From Portibacter lacus (GTDB lineage: Bacteria; Bacteroidota; Bacteroidia; Chitinophagales; Saprospiraceae): DNA of 64,000 bases. Each line of letters starts with the position of its first letter. Within the stretch, counting starts at the first letter, position 1. A program made the position numbers and the translations under genes. The stretch spans positions 166,818 to 230,817 of the forward strand of contig NZ_JAJNKA010000010.1 of the NCBI RefSeq assembly GCF_021533215.1. The letters are read 5' to 3'. Below are positions 1 to 8,904 of the stretch, one piece after another. The notes below the pieces were generated by a model. That model did no database searches, was not told where the DNA came from, and saw only the letters and a program-made list of their open reading frames with translations.

Positions 1-776
1 TTTACTTAAAGAATGAACTAGGATGCGAAGGAAAGGATAGTATTTTTTTAGAGCCTGGAAATTTGACATTGAGTATAGCAGAAAGTGTCGATGCCAGCTG
101 TGATGAAGACAATGGAGAAGTCTACTTTACTATTGAAACAAATGCGGATAGCTTTAATATTACGGGCTATGGTTCTGTAAATTCAATAGCGGATCTAGAA
201 CCGGCTGCATACTTGTTTACCATTAAAGATACAGACGGATGCGAAGATTCAGTTGCAGTAGACATCGCACAATTGCCAGCTTTAGAAATAGAAAGTTTGG
301 TGATCGAAGCAACATTATGTGGAGATGATAATGGCAGGATTGAAATCGAAACGAACAGATCGGAATACCAAGTAATGCTCGACGAGATGTTGGTGAATAA
401 CAGCATCATTAATGACTTACAGGCGAAGGAATATTTGCTGTCAGTCGTGGACGAAGCAGGTTGTAGAATAGATACGACGATACAAGTATCGGCATCACCA
501 GATTGTAACATTTACATACCTAATATTTTTTCTCCGAATGACGATGGGTTTAATGATGTTTTCGAAGTGTACTCACCAGATCGCCTAGAAATTTTAGAAT
601 CAAGAGTATATGATCGATGGGGCTCCATACTCTATCAGCAGAGAAACGGACTGACGGCATGGGATGGCAGGTTTAATGGAGTTTATGTAGAACCTGGAAT
701 CTATACCTACTTTATTAAGGTTCAGGGAAAAGCTAAGTTGCTAGAATTTGTAGGTGAGGTGAGTTTGACTAAGTAG
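1..776 (+). CDS. C-terminal part of a T9SS type B (CHU_C) exported surface protein, 5' truncated
   Basis: The reading frame is open to the left edge of the window (codons in phase from base 3) and ends with TAG at 774-776, so only the last ~258 residues are present. The tail begins near CNIYIPNIFSPNDDG and contains DRWG and a final GIYTYF...GEVSL stretch. These are hallmarks of the gliding-motility-associated C-terminal domain, the type B signal for the Bacteroidota type IX secretion system. Upstream are two cysteine-containing beta modules (CDEDNG and CGDDNG, each followed by a GC- motif) like those of SprB-type adhesins. The protein is therefore probably exported across the outer membrane. 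Substrate or partner cannot be told from this fragment. Confidence 0.85.
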   Translation, partial: YLKNELGCEGKDSIFLEPGNLTLSIAESVDASCDEDNGEVYFTIETNADSFNITGYGSVNSIADLEPAAYLFTIKDTDGCEDSVAVDIAQLPALEIESLVIEATLCGDDNGRIEIETNRSEYQVMLDEMLVNNSIINDLQAKEYLLSVVDEAGCRIDTTIQVSASPDCNIYIPNIFSPNDDGFNDVFEVYSPDRLEILESRVYDRWGSILYQQRNGLTAWDGRFNGVYVEPGIYTYFIKVQGKAKLLEFVGEVSLTK

Positions 777-914
777 AATTTTAATTTTGTAGGTCAATGT
801 TTTAAGCTTCAACATCAAGTTGACGCAGTCCATAGACTGATTGTTTTATATATTATACAGACCAAGAATACTTCGTACAAACCTGTTTCATGCGTATGAT
901 ATTTAAAACTGGCA

Positions 915-945
915 TTGCGTTTTATAGCCTTTTTTTCATATTTTG
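915..945 (+). promoter_or_regulatory. possible Bacteroidota-type promoter of the bestrophin gene
   Basis: TTG at 915-917 is followed after 21 bases by TATTTTG at 939-945, close to the -33 TTG / -7 TAnnTTTG pattern. The ATG lies 23 bases further on. One base is missing from the -7 consensus, so this is a moderate match only. Confidence 0.35.
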
Positions 946-967
946 ATTCTTATAAACTAAACAAAAC

Positions 968-2005
968 ATGTATATACAGAAGAATTTTAGCGTAGTAGGA
1001 CTTTTGAAATTTTCTGGCGGACACTTGATTTGGATAACGACATGGGTTTTGTCAATTGTTCTTCTTCATGAATATACGTCTTCATCATGGATGTCTATTC
1101 CATGGTTACCCATTTCTATTATCGGTACAGCTGTTGCATTTTACGTAGGATTTAAAAACAACCAAGCTTATGACAGACTTTGGGAGGCTCGGAAAATATG
1201 GGGAGCGGTAGTGAATAGTAGCAGAGCTTGGGGAAGTTGTGTAAAAGCATTTATTATTAACAAGCATGCAGAAAGTCCCATGTCTGAAGATGAATTATTT
1301 GCAGTGAAGAAAAAACTGATCTATCGGCATATTGCTTGGTTATACACCTTAAGAAATCAGCTTTTAATTCCGACACCATGGGAACACATTAGCCAAAATG
1401 GATTAGTGGCAATGGTCACTAGAAGAAGAATGAAAGAAACCGGTGTGGGGTTGTATGATGATGGGCAAATTGAGAATATCTTAGGTGAATTTCTTCCGCT
1501 AGATGAGAAAGATCGACTGATCGCTTATCAGAACACGGCAACACAGATCATTGACCAGCAAACTAGTGATATTGCAAATTTAAGAGATGAGGAATTCTTA
1601 GATGGTTTCAAGCATATCAAATTACAAGGTATTTTAAATGACTTGTACGATCACCAAGGAAAAGCAGAAAGAATAAAGAAATTCCCGCTTCCTCGTCAAT
1701 ACGGAGCTGCGAGTTTTATATTTACTGGAATTTTCATCTTTCTTCTTCCATTCGGAATGGTTTCAGAATTCCATAAGTTAGGAGAATTCGGATCATGGGT
1801 TTCGATTCCTTTCACGGTGCTTATTTGTTGGGTATATATCACGATGGAGTTAATAGGCGACTACTCGGAGAATCCTTTCGAAGGACTAAGTAATGATATT
1901 CCGATGTTGTCATTGTGTCGAGTGATAGAAATTGACCTAAAAGAAATGTTAGGAGAAGAGCATATTCCAGAAGGAATAAAAGCTAAGAATGGAGTATTAA
2001 TGTGA
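968..2005 (+). CDS. bestrophin-like chloride channel family membrane protein
   Basis: The 345-residue protein has the bacterial bestrophin (UPF0187/YneE) layout. Two hydrophobic segments lie near the N terminus (about residues 23-65), followed at once by FKNNQAYDRLWEARKIWG, the family's signature region. A long hydrophilic helical part follows, then two more membrane segments (about 250-300) and the PMLSLCRVIEIDLKEMLG tail. Bacterial homologues form pentameric anion or cation channels in the inner membrane. The ATG at 968 is well placed behind a candidate promoter. The 3' end overlaps the convergent DUF2752 gene by 9 bases. Ion selectivity cannot be predicted here. Confidence 0.85.
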   Translation: MYIQKNFSVVGLLKFSGGHLIWITTWVLSIVLLHEYTSSSWMSIPWLPISIIGTAVAFYVGFKNNQAYDRLWEARKIWGAVVNSSRAWGSCVKAFIINKHAESPMSEDELFAVKKKLIYRHIAWLYTLRNQLLIPTPWEHISQNGLVAMVTRRRMKETGVGLYDDGQIENILGEFLPLDEKDRLIAYQNTATQIIDQQTSDIANLRDEEFLDGFKHIKLQGILNDLYDHQGKAERIKKFPLPRQYGAASFIFTGIFIFLLPFGMVSEFHKLGEFGSWVSIPFTVLICWVYITMELIGDYSENPFEGLSNDIPMLSLCRVIEIDLKEMLGEEHIPEGIKAKNGVLM

Positions 2006-2344
2006 TGCTTCTATTGTTTGTGTTTGGTCAGCTTTGACTCTTTTATAAGCTTTATAGACCCACATTCCCCAAACAAATATTAATGCTGGATAAACGATAA
2101 GACCTAAAGTGTTATAAAAAACTGCATCGTCGAACTGGAAATGATGCATATGCATTACAGATCTAGTTATTCCGCATCCGTAACATTCAATCCCGAAAAA
2201 CAATCGTGATGGACATAAAACTAAGCCGTCATTGTCAAAGAAATCTCCAGGCAATATCCACAAAACAAACGGGAAGACAATAAGAGCACCAAGCCAAATT
2301 TTTTGACCAAGTGGAGAGAAGAATATTTTGAATAACTGGCGCAT
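1997..2344 (-). CDS. DUF2752 domain membrane protein
   Basis: This is a small 115-residue protein with a hydrophobic N-terminal helix (about residues 14-32) and a second one near the C terminus. Between them is the DUF2752 pattern: CPSRLFFGIECYGCGITRS, then an acidic F-DDAVFYNTLGL stretch. The paired cysteines (C-x(9)-C-x2-C) suggest a metal or redox site, but the family has no established function. Its ATG (CAT at 2342-2344) lies just beyond the terminator of the YqaE-type gene on the same strand, so it may need its own promoter. Its 3' end overlaps the bestrophin gene by 9 bases. Confidence 0.75.
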   Translation of the reverse strand: MRQLFKIFFSPLGQKIWLGALIVFPFVLWILPGDFFDNDGLVLCPSRLFFGIECYGCGITRSVMHMHHFQFDDAVFYNTLGLIVYPALIFVWGMWVYKAYKRVKADQTQTIEASH

Positions 2345-2355
2345 GAGATATAAAT

Positions 2356-2395
2356 AAAAAGCGGAATCTAGTATTAAAACTTGATTCCGCTTTTA
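2356..2395 (-). terminator. intrinsic terminator behind the YqaE-type gene
   Basis: GCGGAATC at 2361-2368 pairs with GATTCCGC at 2383-2390, and the stem is flanked by A-rich sequence on the left and TTTT on the right. Read on the minus strand the hairpin is followed by a TTTTTATTTA tract, 15 bases after the stop of the gene ending at 2410. Confidence 0.75.
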
Positions 2396-2409
2396 TTAGT
2401 TAGAATATA

Positions 2410-2853
2410 CTAAGGATAGTAATCCTTCATTTTCATTAAAGCATGAATAACTCCTGGTATCCAACATAAAAAGGTTAAAATAATATTAACCCACCAGTTG
2501 TTTCCTTCCCAGTCATCCATTAAACCCATCGCAATAAATCCTAATCCTAAGATAGCAAGTACGATGTAAAGTCCTTTGTCAATATCTTCTGCACCATTCA
2601 TCTTAGCTTTGATAAATTTTTGTGCAGCTTTTAATTGCAATGTTTTTTTCAATCCTAGCTTGTCGCCAGTCATTTCTTTGTAAGCTTTAGGAGTTAAAGC
2701 TAAAAATTGGTCCACAACTAAATGTGTCATCTCGGGTGTTAGCATCTGAATTTTAGGTTCATCGCCAAACTGTTGTGCCCAGCTTACACTGTTCACTGCT
2801 TTAGCTCCGAAACCCATAATCAAGAATAAACTGAATAGTAATATTTTCTTCAT
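2410..2853 (-). CDS. YqaE/Pmp3 family membrane protein with secreted N-terminal extension
   Basis: The 147-residue product begins with a signal-peptide-like segment (MKKILLFSLFLIMGFGAKA). A basic linker with a LTPKAYKEMTGDKLGLKKT motif follows. The last ~50 residues are a two-helix Pmp3/YqaE module ending WVNIILTFLCWIPGVIHALMK. Classical Pmp3 proteins are only about 50 residues and affect membrane potential and ion stress in yeast and plants. The extended form with the LTP-x-YxxxTG linker is common in Bacteroidota, and its function is unknown. The gene is followed by its own terminator. Confidence 0.8.
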   Translation of the reverse strand: MKKILLFSLFLIMGFGAKAVNSVSWAQQFGDEPKIQMLTPEMTHLVVDQFLALTPKAYKEMTGDKLGLKKTLQLKAAQKFIKAKMNGAEDIDKGLYIVLAILGLGFIAMGLMDDWEGNNWWVNIILTFLCWIPGVIHALMKMKDYYP

Positions 2854-3104
2854 AGATTTTAATTTTAGTCCAATATAGGAGAATTGAATATAAATGGAAA
2901 GAAAATTCGCATAAATATAATTGATGTTCTTAGTTGTATTTTTATGTTTCGGGATTGTTAAGAATGTCCAACGATTGTTTTAGAAGGTTTGTTGAAATCA
3001 ATCAATTCTATTACAGACCATTGTGTTGCTTAATTATATTGGGTGGGTTTTTTGCGAACTATTTAAATCATTGAATAAGAATAGCTTATAAATATATAAA
3101 GTAG

Positions 3105-3112
3105 TACTTTTG
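3105..3112 (+). promoter_or_regulatory. -7 promoter box TACTTTTG of the SulP gene
   Basis: An exact TAnnTTTG match lies 23 bases before the ATG at 3136. I see no convincing -33 TTG at normal spacing. Confidence 0.5.
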
Positions 3113-3135
3113 TGCCGCCTTATTAAAAATTAAGC

Positions 3136-4659
3136 ATGAAGAAGTATTTTAATTTGTTTGATCTTTCTCAGAAAGTCAATTATAGAATAGAAATTTTATC
3201 TGGATTAACAGTTGCAATGGCGCTGATTCCAGAGGCTGTTGCATTTGCATTGATCGCAGGATTATCTCCATTAACGGGTCTTTATGCAGCATTTGTAATG
3301 GGGTTAGTAACTTCTATTTTGGGAGGACGACCTGGGATGATATCAGGAGCCACAGGTGCAGTTGCCGTTGTAATTGCATCATTAGCGCTTACTTACGGAG
3401 TAGAATATGTATTTGCTGCTGTAGTGTTGGCAGGAATATTTCAAGTCACTGCTGGTTTTCTGAGGCTAGGTAAATTAATGAGGCTGGTTCCACATCCAGT
3501 GATTTTTGGATTTGTGAATGGACTAGCCATTATCATTTTCATGTCACAAATATCTCAATTTAAAGATGGAGATGGCAATTGGTTACAAGGTTCACAGATG
3601 TATTGGTTTCTAGGATTAACGATACTGACGATGGTAATTATTTGGGGCTTACCTAAATTGAGCAAGGCAATACCAGCATCTTTGGTAGCTATCGTTGCGA
3701 TATTTGCCATTGTAATTGGCTTTGGAATTGATACGAAAACAGTAGGAGATATCGCATCTATTAGTGGTGGATTTCCTCCTTTTCACTTACCAATGGTTCC
3801 ATTGACTTGGGAAACATTTATGATCATATTGCCATATGCAGCGATAGTTGCAGGAGTTGGTTTGATAGAGAGTTTATTAACCTTGAATATCATTGATGAG
3901 ATCACGGAAACGCGTGGCAGGGGTAATAAAGAAGCAGTTGCTCAAGGGCTTGCGAATATGCTTTCGGGCGTGTTTTCGGGTATGGGAGGATGTGCGATGA
4001 TCGGACAATCATTAATTAATATTTCATCTGGTGCTAGAGCTAGATTGTCAGGTATAGTTGCTGCAGTTATGTTATTGGTTTTCATTATGTTCGGAGCAGG
4101 TCTTATCGAAAGAATGCCAATGGCTGCCTTAACTGGTCTGATGATCATGGTTGCAATAGGAACCTTCGAATGGGCGAGTTTCAGAACCATCAATAAAATG
4201 CCTAAGTCTGATATTTTTGTAATGGTATTGGTAACTTTGGTGACAGCTGTTCTTCACAATTTAGCGGTTGCAGTATTAGTAGGTGTAATCATTGCGGCGT
4301 TGGTATTTGCATGGGATAATGCTAAGCGAATTAGAGCACGAAAATCTGTTGATGAAAATGGTGTGAAAATCTATGAAATTTACGGTCCATTGTTCTTTGG
4401 ATCGGTTTCTGTGTTTAATGATAAATTTGATGTTCTTGATGATCCAGAAGAAATAATCATCGATTTCAAAGAGAGTAGGGTGGTAGATATGTCTGCGATC
4501 GAAGCTTTGAATAAGATAACTGAGCGATACCAGAAAGTGGGCAAGAAGGTTCACTTGAAACACTTAAGTAAGGATTGCAGAACGTTATTGAAAAATGCTG
4601 AAGAGATAATTGATGTCAATGTAATCGAGGATCCGAAGTATAAGTTGATGCTTGATTAG
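3136..4659 (+). CDS. SulP family inorganic anion transporter with STAS domain
   Basis: The product has 507 residues. Residues ~20-400 are a string of about 11-12 membrane helices with SulP motifs, including ALIPEAVAFALIAGLSPLTGLYAAF near residue 30, then GRPGMISGATGA. The GMGGCAMIGQSLINISSGARARLSG stretch near 285 is typical of the bicarbonate/sulfate branch. A C-terminal STAS domain (about 410-507) keeps the VVDMSAIEAL loop with the DxS site that is phosphorylated in anti-sigma antagonists. The protein would move sulfate, bicarbonate or similar anions across the inner membrane; the exact substrate is not decided by sequence. It looks monocistronic. Confidence 0.9.
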   Translation: MKKYFNLFDLSQKVNYRIEILSGLTVAMALIPEAVAFALIAGLSPLTGLYAAFVMGLVTSILGGRPGMISGATGAVAVVIASLALTYGVEYVFAAVVLAGIFQVTAGFLRLGKLMRLVPHPVIFGFVNGLAIIIFMSQISQFKDGDGNWLQGSQMYWFLGLTILTMVIIWGLPKLSKAIPASLVAIVAIFAIVIGFGIDTKTVGDIASISGGFPPFHLPMVPLTWETFMIILPYAAIVAGVGLIESLLTLNIIDEITETRGRGNKEAVAQGLANMLSGVFSGMGGCAMIGQSLINISSGARARLSGIVAAVMLLVFIMFGAGLIERMPMAALTGLMIMVAIGTFEWASFRTINKMPKSDIFVMVLVTLVTAVLHNLAVAVLVGVIIAALVFAWDNAKRIRARKSVDENGVKIYEIYGPLFFGSVSVFNDKFDVLDDPEEIIIDFKESRVVDMSAIEALNKITERYQKVGKKVHLKHLSKDCRTLLKNAEEIIDVNVIEDPKYKLMLD

Positions 4660-4680
4660 GCAGTAGGTTGGAGCTATAAT

Positions 4681-4943
4681 CATTTAGACTCGGACCTGTC
4701 CAGCTTTAGCGGGAAGCTAAATGTGGGAATACAATTCCGGTGCGCTGCACCTCATATTTCATAGATAGGTTATCTTACAAGCAACTTCGGTCCTCTGGAC
4801 CTCTCTTCTCAATAATATTCATCCCTTATTTTGAAAGCATTTAGACTCGGACCTGTCCAGCTTTAGCGGGAAGCCAGCGGGTGGAAATGTAGGGAAGGCA
4901 AGGACTGCGACCTGTCCAGCTTTAGCGGGAAGCTAAATGTGGG
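4681..4943 (+). repeat. three dispersed copies of a ~40-bp palindromic repeat
   Basis: Copies at 4681-4727, 4838-4875 and 4902-4943 share GGACCTGTCCAGCTTTAGCG and then GGAAGC. The first copy is bounded by CATTTAG (4681-4687) and CTAAATG (4717-4723), an inverted pair. It also contains GGAC-ct-GTCC and AGCTT-tagcggg-AAGCT hairpins. The second copy loses its right arm, the third its left arm. No reading frame spans them. Confidence 0.75.
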
Positions 4944-5136
4944 TTTATAACCTTAATAGCATATTAGGCATTCTCTACTCTGAAAACATTTGGACTCATA
5001 CAAGTTTAACAAGTCCGTAGGACTGCTCTTGTTTGTAACACAACTGATATAAAAGAGACACAAGGTGCATCGCACCGGCATTGTAACTTACTTGATGAAA
5101 ATTTATATTAGGCAGTCACTCCACCAACCTTAATCT
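4728..5136. other. hairpin-rich intergenic region without genes
   Basis: Besides the repeat copies, this stretch holds short tight hairpins: GGTGC-gct-GCACC around 4739-4751, GGTCC-tct-GGACC around 4789-4801, AAGTCC-gta-GGACT inside an AACAAG/CTTGTT pair around 5008-5034, and GGTGC-atc-GCACC around 5065-5077. The two flanking genes converge here (SulP on plus, AsmA-like on minus), so some may act as terminators. I see no coding sequence. Confidence 0.55.
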
Positions 5137-6357
5137 CTAGCCAATCAAAATGATTTTTCGAAGTGCAGAAAGTAAAGATTCCCAGATATGTATAAAGAAA
5201 GTCTTTTGCTGATCTCTCTCTTCTTCAAAACTTTCCTTCTTATTTATCTCCTCATTAATAAGTGAGTTCCCCAGCAAATTTAAAATCTTATCAAATCTTC
5301 GATTCATGTCAATCTTTAAATCCTTATAATCTATATCGACTTGCCCGGTTGAGGTCGACTTATTAAAACTACCATCGATTTCTAAAGAATTAATAATGCC
5401 ATCTTGCACAGTGACACCTTTCGCAGATCTAAGAATGTGATTACCATGTGATAAATCCATATTGGTCAACTTGCCATATAAATCGTAGTGTGCGTTTTCT
5501 TCTCCTAGGAAATGCTTAGTAACCACATGAAGAGGTGCCTGATTTTCAATTTTTGCATCTAATTCGAGAATCATCGTTTGATTTTCAGCGATGGCTATCT
5601 GAGTATTTGTGATGTTCGAACCCGTAATATGGATGTTGTTAAAACCAATATTTCCCCTTTGATCGCTACCTTTATCCTTCAAGGAATAAGTTAAGTTCCC
5701 ATTTTGTAAATCAAGTGTATCGATTAGAAATTCGGATTCAATATTCCTGAGTACTTCAGAGAGTAACATTTTTCGCTTTGACCCAGATGGAATATTGAGG
5801 TCTTCTGAAACTTCAGCTGAAAATTCATCTGCCATGATCTTCTTAATACGCTTATCCTTAACATTGACATTGATAAGATTTAAAACAGGAAGATGTAATG
5901 TGATGTAAGGCATTCTACTGTCAATTATAGACATAAATTGATCAACAGAATACGATGATTTCAAATCAATATTAGACAAAGTTATATTCGGACCTTTAGA
6001 ATTTATTTTTTCTATCGTGGCATATCTTAATTCTCCTTTTATCGGCAAATGAATATTAGATAAGGAAAGTGACATGGCATTTAAATCAAATTCCGGTTTC
6101 TTAGCCAGTTTTAGCCAATTAATACCTTTAAGTTCTATTCGATCAATACTAGCATTACTAGATTCTTGGACGATGCTGTCAAGACTAACCTCCTGTTTCC
6201 AAAAAGATACATTTAAATTGGAGTATTTGTGGATGTCATTTTTACTTAATTCCTGAATGATTTTCTTTTTGATGGTCATATTCAGATATCCTGTAAGCAA
6301 TACAAGAAATACTAAAATACCAAGTGCCCATAGCAGTGCTTTTTTTCCGTTAGTCAT
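5137..6357 (-). CDS. membrane-anchored AsmA/DUF748-like protein of unknown function
   Basis: The 406-residue protein starts with one membrane helix (residues ~7-27). A long region rich in short alternating beta segments follows (for example IDRIELKGINWLKLAKK and LSLSNIHLPIKGELR). This periodic beta pattern and the single N-terminal anchor resemble AsmA/DUF748-type proteins that sit between the inner and outer membranes, but similarity is by pattern only. The C terminus ends in an amphipathic helix (IWESLLSALRKIILIG). It may be transcribed with the PLDc_N-TPR and M28 genes upstream on the same strand, although a 123-bp gap separates them. Confidence 0.45.
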   Translation of the reverse strand: MTNGKKALLWALGILVFLVLLTGYLNMTIKKKIIQELSKNDIHKYSNLNVSFWKQEVSLDSIVQESSNASIDRIELKGINWLKLAKKPEFDLNAMSLSLSNIHLPIKGELRYATIEKINSKGPNITLSNIDLKSSYSVDQFMSIIDSRMPYITLHLPVLNLINVNVKDKRIKKIMADEFSAEVSEDLNIPSGSKRKMLLSEVLRNIESEFLIDTLDLQNGNLTYSLKDKGSDQRGNIGFNNIHITGSNITNTQIAIAENQTMILELDAKIENQAPLHVVTKHFLGEENAHYDLYGKLTNMDLSHGNHILRSAKGVTVQDGIINSLEIDGSFNKSTSTGQVDIDYKDLKIDMNRRFDKILNLLGNSLINEEINKKESFEEERDQQKTFFIHIWESLLSALRKIILIG

Positions 6358-6480
6358 ATGCTATATAAGCTAAGGGTGAATGCTTTTGTTCGGGATCTAA
6401 AATTGACATAGAAAAGTAACCTAATACAGCAAGATCACTCTGTCTAGAAATACGATATGGGAATAGAAACTGAATAGAAG

Positions 6481-7212
6481 TTACAAAAGCACCTTCTGCT
6501 TAATCGCTTTGATTTCTTTGTAAATTTTCTGAACAGATCGCTTTTCATAGGAATCCATTTCCTTCATCTCATTGAGCATTTCATCTAGCAGCAAATCAGC
6601 TTCTTCATGACGGTCTGTCTCCAATAAAAATTTAGCGTATTCAGATCTGTGGTAGTAATTCGTATTGTCAATGTTCATCTGCTTGAAAATTCGCTCAGCA
6701 TTTGCATCATCATTTAACTCGAAATACGCCCAAGCATAGTAGGTTTTCTCCTTAGCATTAGCGAAGAAGCGATAATTCTCTAATTTTTTACCAAGTGCAA
6801 TGGTATTAATATAATCATTGCTGAGATAATAAGCTCCAAGGAGTTTTTCATTAAGTTCGTCATCGTCTTCCGTAAATTTATTAAAGCAAGAGAGGTATAA
6901 ATCTATGGCTTCGTTGTAATCACCTTGTTCTACGTAGGCATCAGCCAACCTAATTTTATTAGAAACGGTATCAGCAAGTTCCACCTGTTTCTCTAATTGA
7001 TCAATTCTCGAATTAGAAAAAACAGGTGCAACGTTACTGGTTTCTAATGTGAAACTATTTCGTTCATTTGCACTTTTTACAAAGTAGATCAAGCCTCCTA
7101 TAAAAGGAAAAAGTATAATTATGATATACCAATAGGCTTTATCCTGATTCTTGTAAATATGATAGAAGCAGTATGCTTGAAATGCTAAACTTATTAAAAA
7201 TGCAAATGTCAT
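6481..7212 (-). CDS. PLDc_N-like membrane segment fused to TPR repeats
   Basis: Residues 1-45 form two membrane helices with the motif NQDKAYWYIIIILFPFIGGLIYF, as in the PLDc_N (phospholipase D nuclease N-terminal) module. The rest (about 65-243) consists of tetratricopeptide helices (DAYVEQGDYNEAIDLYLSC, YYAWAYFELNDDANAERIFKQM). No phospholipase HKD motif is present, so it is a membrane-tethered TPR scaffold rather than an enzyme. It lies 6 bp behind the M28 peptidase gene and is probably co-transcribed with it. Confidence 0.65.
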   Translation of the reverse strand: MTFAFLISLAFQAYCFYHIYKNQDKAYWYIIIILFPFIGGLIYFVKSANERNSFTLETSNVAPVFSNSRIDQLEKQVELADTVSNKIRLADAYVEQGDYNEAIDLYLSCFNKFTEDDDELNEKLLGAYYLSNDYINTIALGKKLENYRFFANAKEKTYYAWAYFELNDDANAERIFKQMNIDNTNYYHRSEYAKFLLETDRHEEADLLLDEMLNEMKEMDSYEKRSVQKIYKEIKAIKQKVLL

Positions 7213-7218
7213 AAATTC

Positions 7219-8802
7219 TTAGTTCGTTCCCGATTTTAAATCCTCATCTAAAGGCTTTCTTGGTAACATTGTATCCATCTGAGAAGTATTCCATACGAAA
7301 GTTGCAATGATCGTTGCAGCTTGACTTAGATCTTCTCCAGATAAATGGTCTAAATTATCCATATTACTATGATGCGTTTTAGCAAAATAAGACATTGGAT
7401 CCTGAATAAATTGGAATCCTGGAATGCCTACTGCATCAAACGCCAAGTGGTCTGTTCCACCTGTATTGCCTAATGTTATCGTACCTGTTTCTAGGTCTGG
7501 AAGTTCAGTAAACCATTTTCTAAATATTGGCACTACATCTTCGTTACCTTGAGTATAAATACCTCTAATTTTACCAGTTCCATTGTCTAAGTTATAATAA
7601 GCAGACACTGTTTTCTGATCTTCTTTTAATGACTGAGGAGTATAACTGTTCGGTGGAAATTCTGCATAGTGTTTTCCTACATAATTTCTAGATCCGAATA
7701 ATCCTTGCTCTTCTCCAGTCCATAACGCAATTCTTAATGTTCTTCTTGGCTGAACACCAGACTCTTTAATGGTTTCCATTAATATTCTAGCGACTTCCAT
7801 CATTACAGAAGATCCAGCAGCATTATCAGTAGCTCCTGTTCCAGTATGCCAAGAATCGAAGTGTGCTCCGAAAATAACAACTTCATCTTTCAAATCAGTT
7901 CCTGGGATTTCTGCAATAATATTATGCTCCATCTGATCTGGGTTTGTATAATTTGATTGCAGATCAATGCTTAATCTTACAGGAATTCCTTTGTTAAGCA
8001 TTCTGAAAATTCGGTTATAATGTTCTACAGATAAAGTAGCTTGTGGTACAATATCGTTGTCTACATTTTGGCTTCTTCCTTCTGATGCTCTAGCTCCCGA
8101 AACAAAAACAGTTCCCAAGTCTCCTTTGTATGAACGATCAATAACAGCAATTGGTTTTTCAGCTTCAATCAATTTCCACATTTCTGTGTTAAAATTGAAT
8201 CCTCCAGCTCTTCTTCCACGTCTTGGTCGCGGAGTAGGAGAACCAGCATTGGCCATGCCTAATAAATCATCGCTTTCATATCTTTTAGCAGACGGCTCGA
8301 ACCATTCTTCTACATCTCTTATGGTATCAACCATTACAAATTTTCCGCCTAGCTTTCCTTTGTAAGCGTCAAGTTCCTCTTGTGTACTTGCATCGATATA
8401 AATTACTTCACCTTCTCCTTTTACAGGTGGTGACCAAGCTTTAGGGTATGCTAAAACTGGAAAGTAATTAGGTGCTTCGGCATGCATTTCGAAGTGTGTT
8501 AAGTCCCATCCTCGACCGAATGGGCCCCATTCTTCGAGGTGAACATTAGAAAGTCCCATTTTCTTTAGTTCAGACACTGCCCATTCTGTTGCTTTGTCAA
8601 GCATCGAAGAGCCAGTAAGTCTCGGGCCATATACATCTGTCATCCAACCAGCAATTTCCATAACTTGAGATTTCTCAAGTCCCTGTTCTTTGATTAAATC
8701 CAATGGTGTGGTTTCCTCATTGCTGTCTTCTGATGTGGCTTTTTGCGCATTTACGGTGTGTAAAGTCATAAACACACAAAGTAATAGAAGTAATTGTTTC
8801 AT
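7219..8802 (-). CDS. secreted M28 family zinc aminopeptidase/carboxypeptidase with PA-like insert
   Basis: The 527-residue protein starts with a signal peptide ending HTVNAQ. The M28 catalytic core is in the second half. It has a metal His-Asp pair in FGAHFDSWHTGTGATDNAAG (about residue 313), the catalytic and metal glutamates in WTGEEQGLFGSR (~360), a metal Asp in NTGGTDHLAFDAVG, and a late His in AKTHHSNMD. A protease-associated-like region sits between (about 120-270). Family members remove N- or C-terminal residues from peptides. A short RPRRGRRAGG basic loop (about residue 193) is unusual. The protein is likely periplasmic or extracellular and takes part in peptide scavenging. Confidence 0.88.
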   Translation of the reverse strand: MKQLLLLLCVFMTLHTVNAQKATSEDSNEETTPLDLIKEQGLEKSQVMEIAGWMTDVYGPRLTGSSMLDKATEWAVSELKKMGLSNVHLEEWGPFGRGWDLTHFEMHAEAPNYFPVLAYPKAWSPPVKGEGEVIYIDASTQEELDAYKGKLGGKFVMVDTIRDVEEWFEPSAKRYESDDLLGMANAGSPTPRPRRGRRAGGFNFNTEMWKLIEAEKPIAVIDRSYKGDLGTVFVSGARASEGRSQNVDNDIVPQATLSVEHYNRIFRMLNKGIPVRLSIDLQSNYTNPDQMEHNIIAEIPGTDLKDEVVIFGAHFDSWHTGTGATDNAAGSSVMMEVARILMETIKESGVQPRRTLRIALWTGEEQGLFGSRNYVGKHYAEFPPNSYTPQSLKEDQKTVSAYYNLDNGTGKIRGIYTQGNEDVVPIFRKWFTELPDLETGTITLGNTGGTDHLAFDAVGIPGFQFIQDPMSYFAKTHHSNMDNLDHLSGEDLSQAATIIATFVWNTSQMDTMLPRKPLDEDLKSGTN

Positions 8803-8904
8803 AATTTCTTTGATTGGTTTAAAATAATATGCTTTATATTCGCGTCGTAATTTACGATTTAGAAATTATTTTTTTGATTTACTTATATAATAAAATCAGT
8901 CAGG

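Noticed and set aside
5137..6357. Assigning the AsmA-like protein to a named family
   Set aside because: Only the general beta pattern and anchor support it; no specific motif was recognised.
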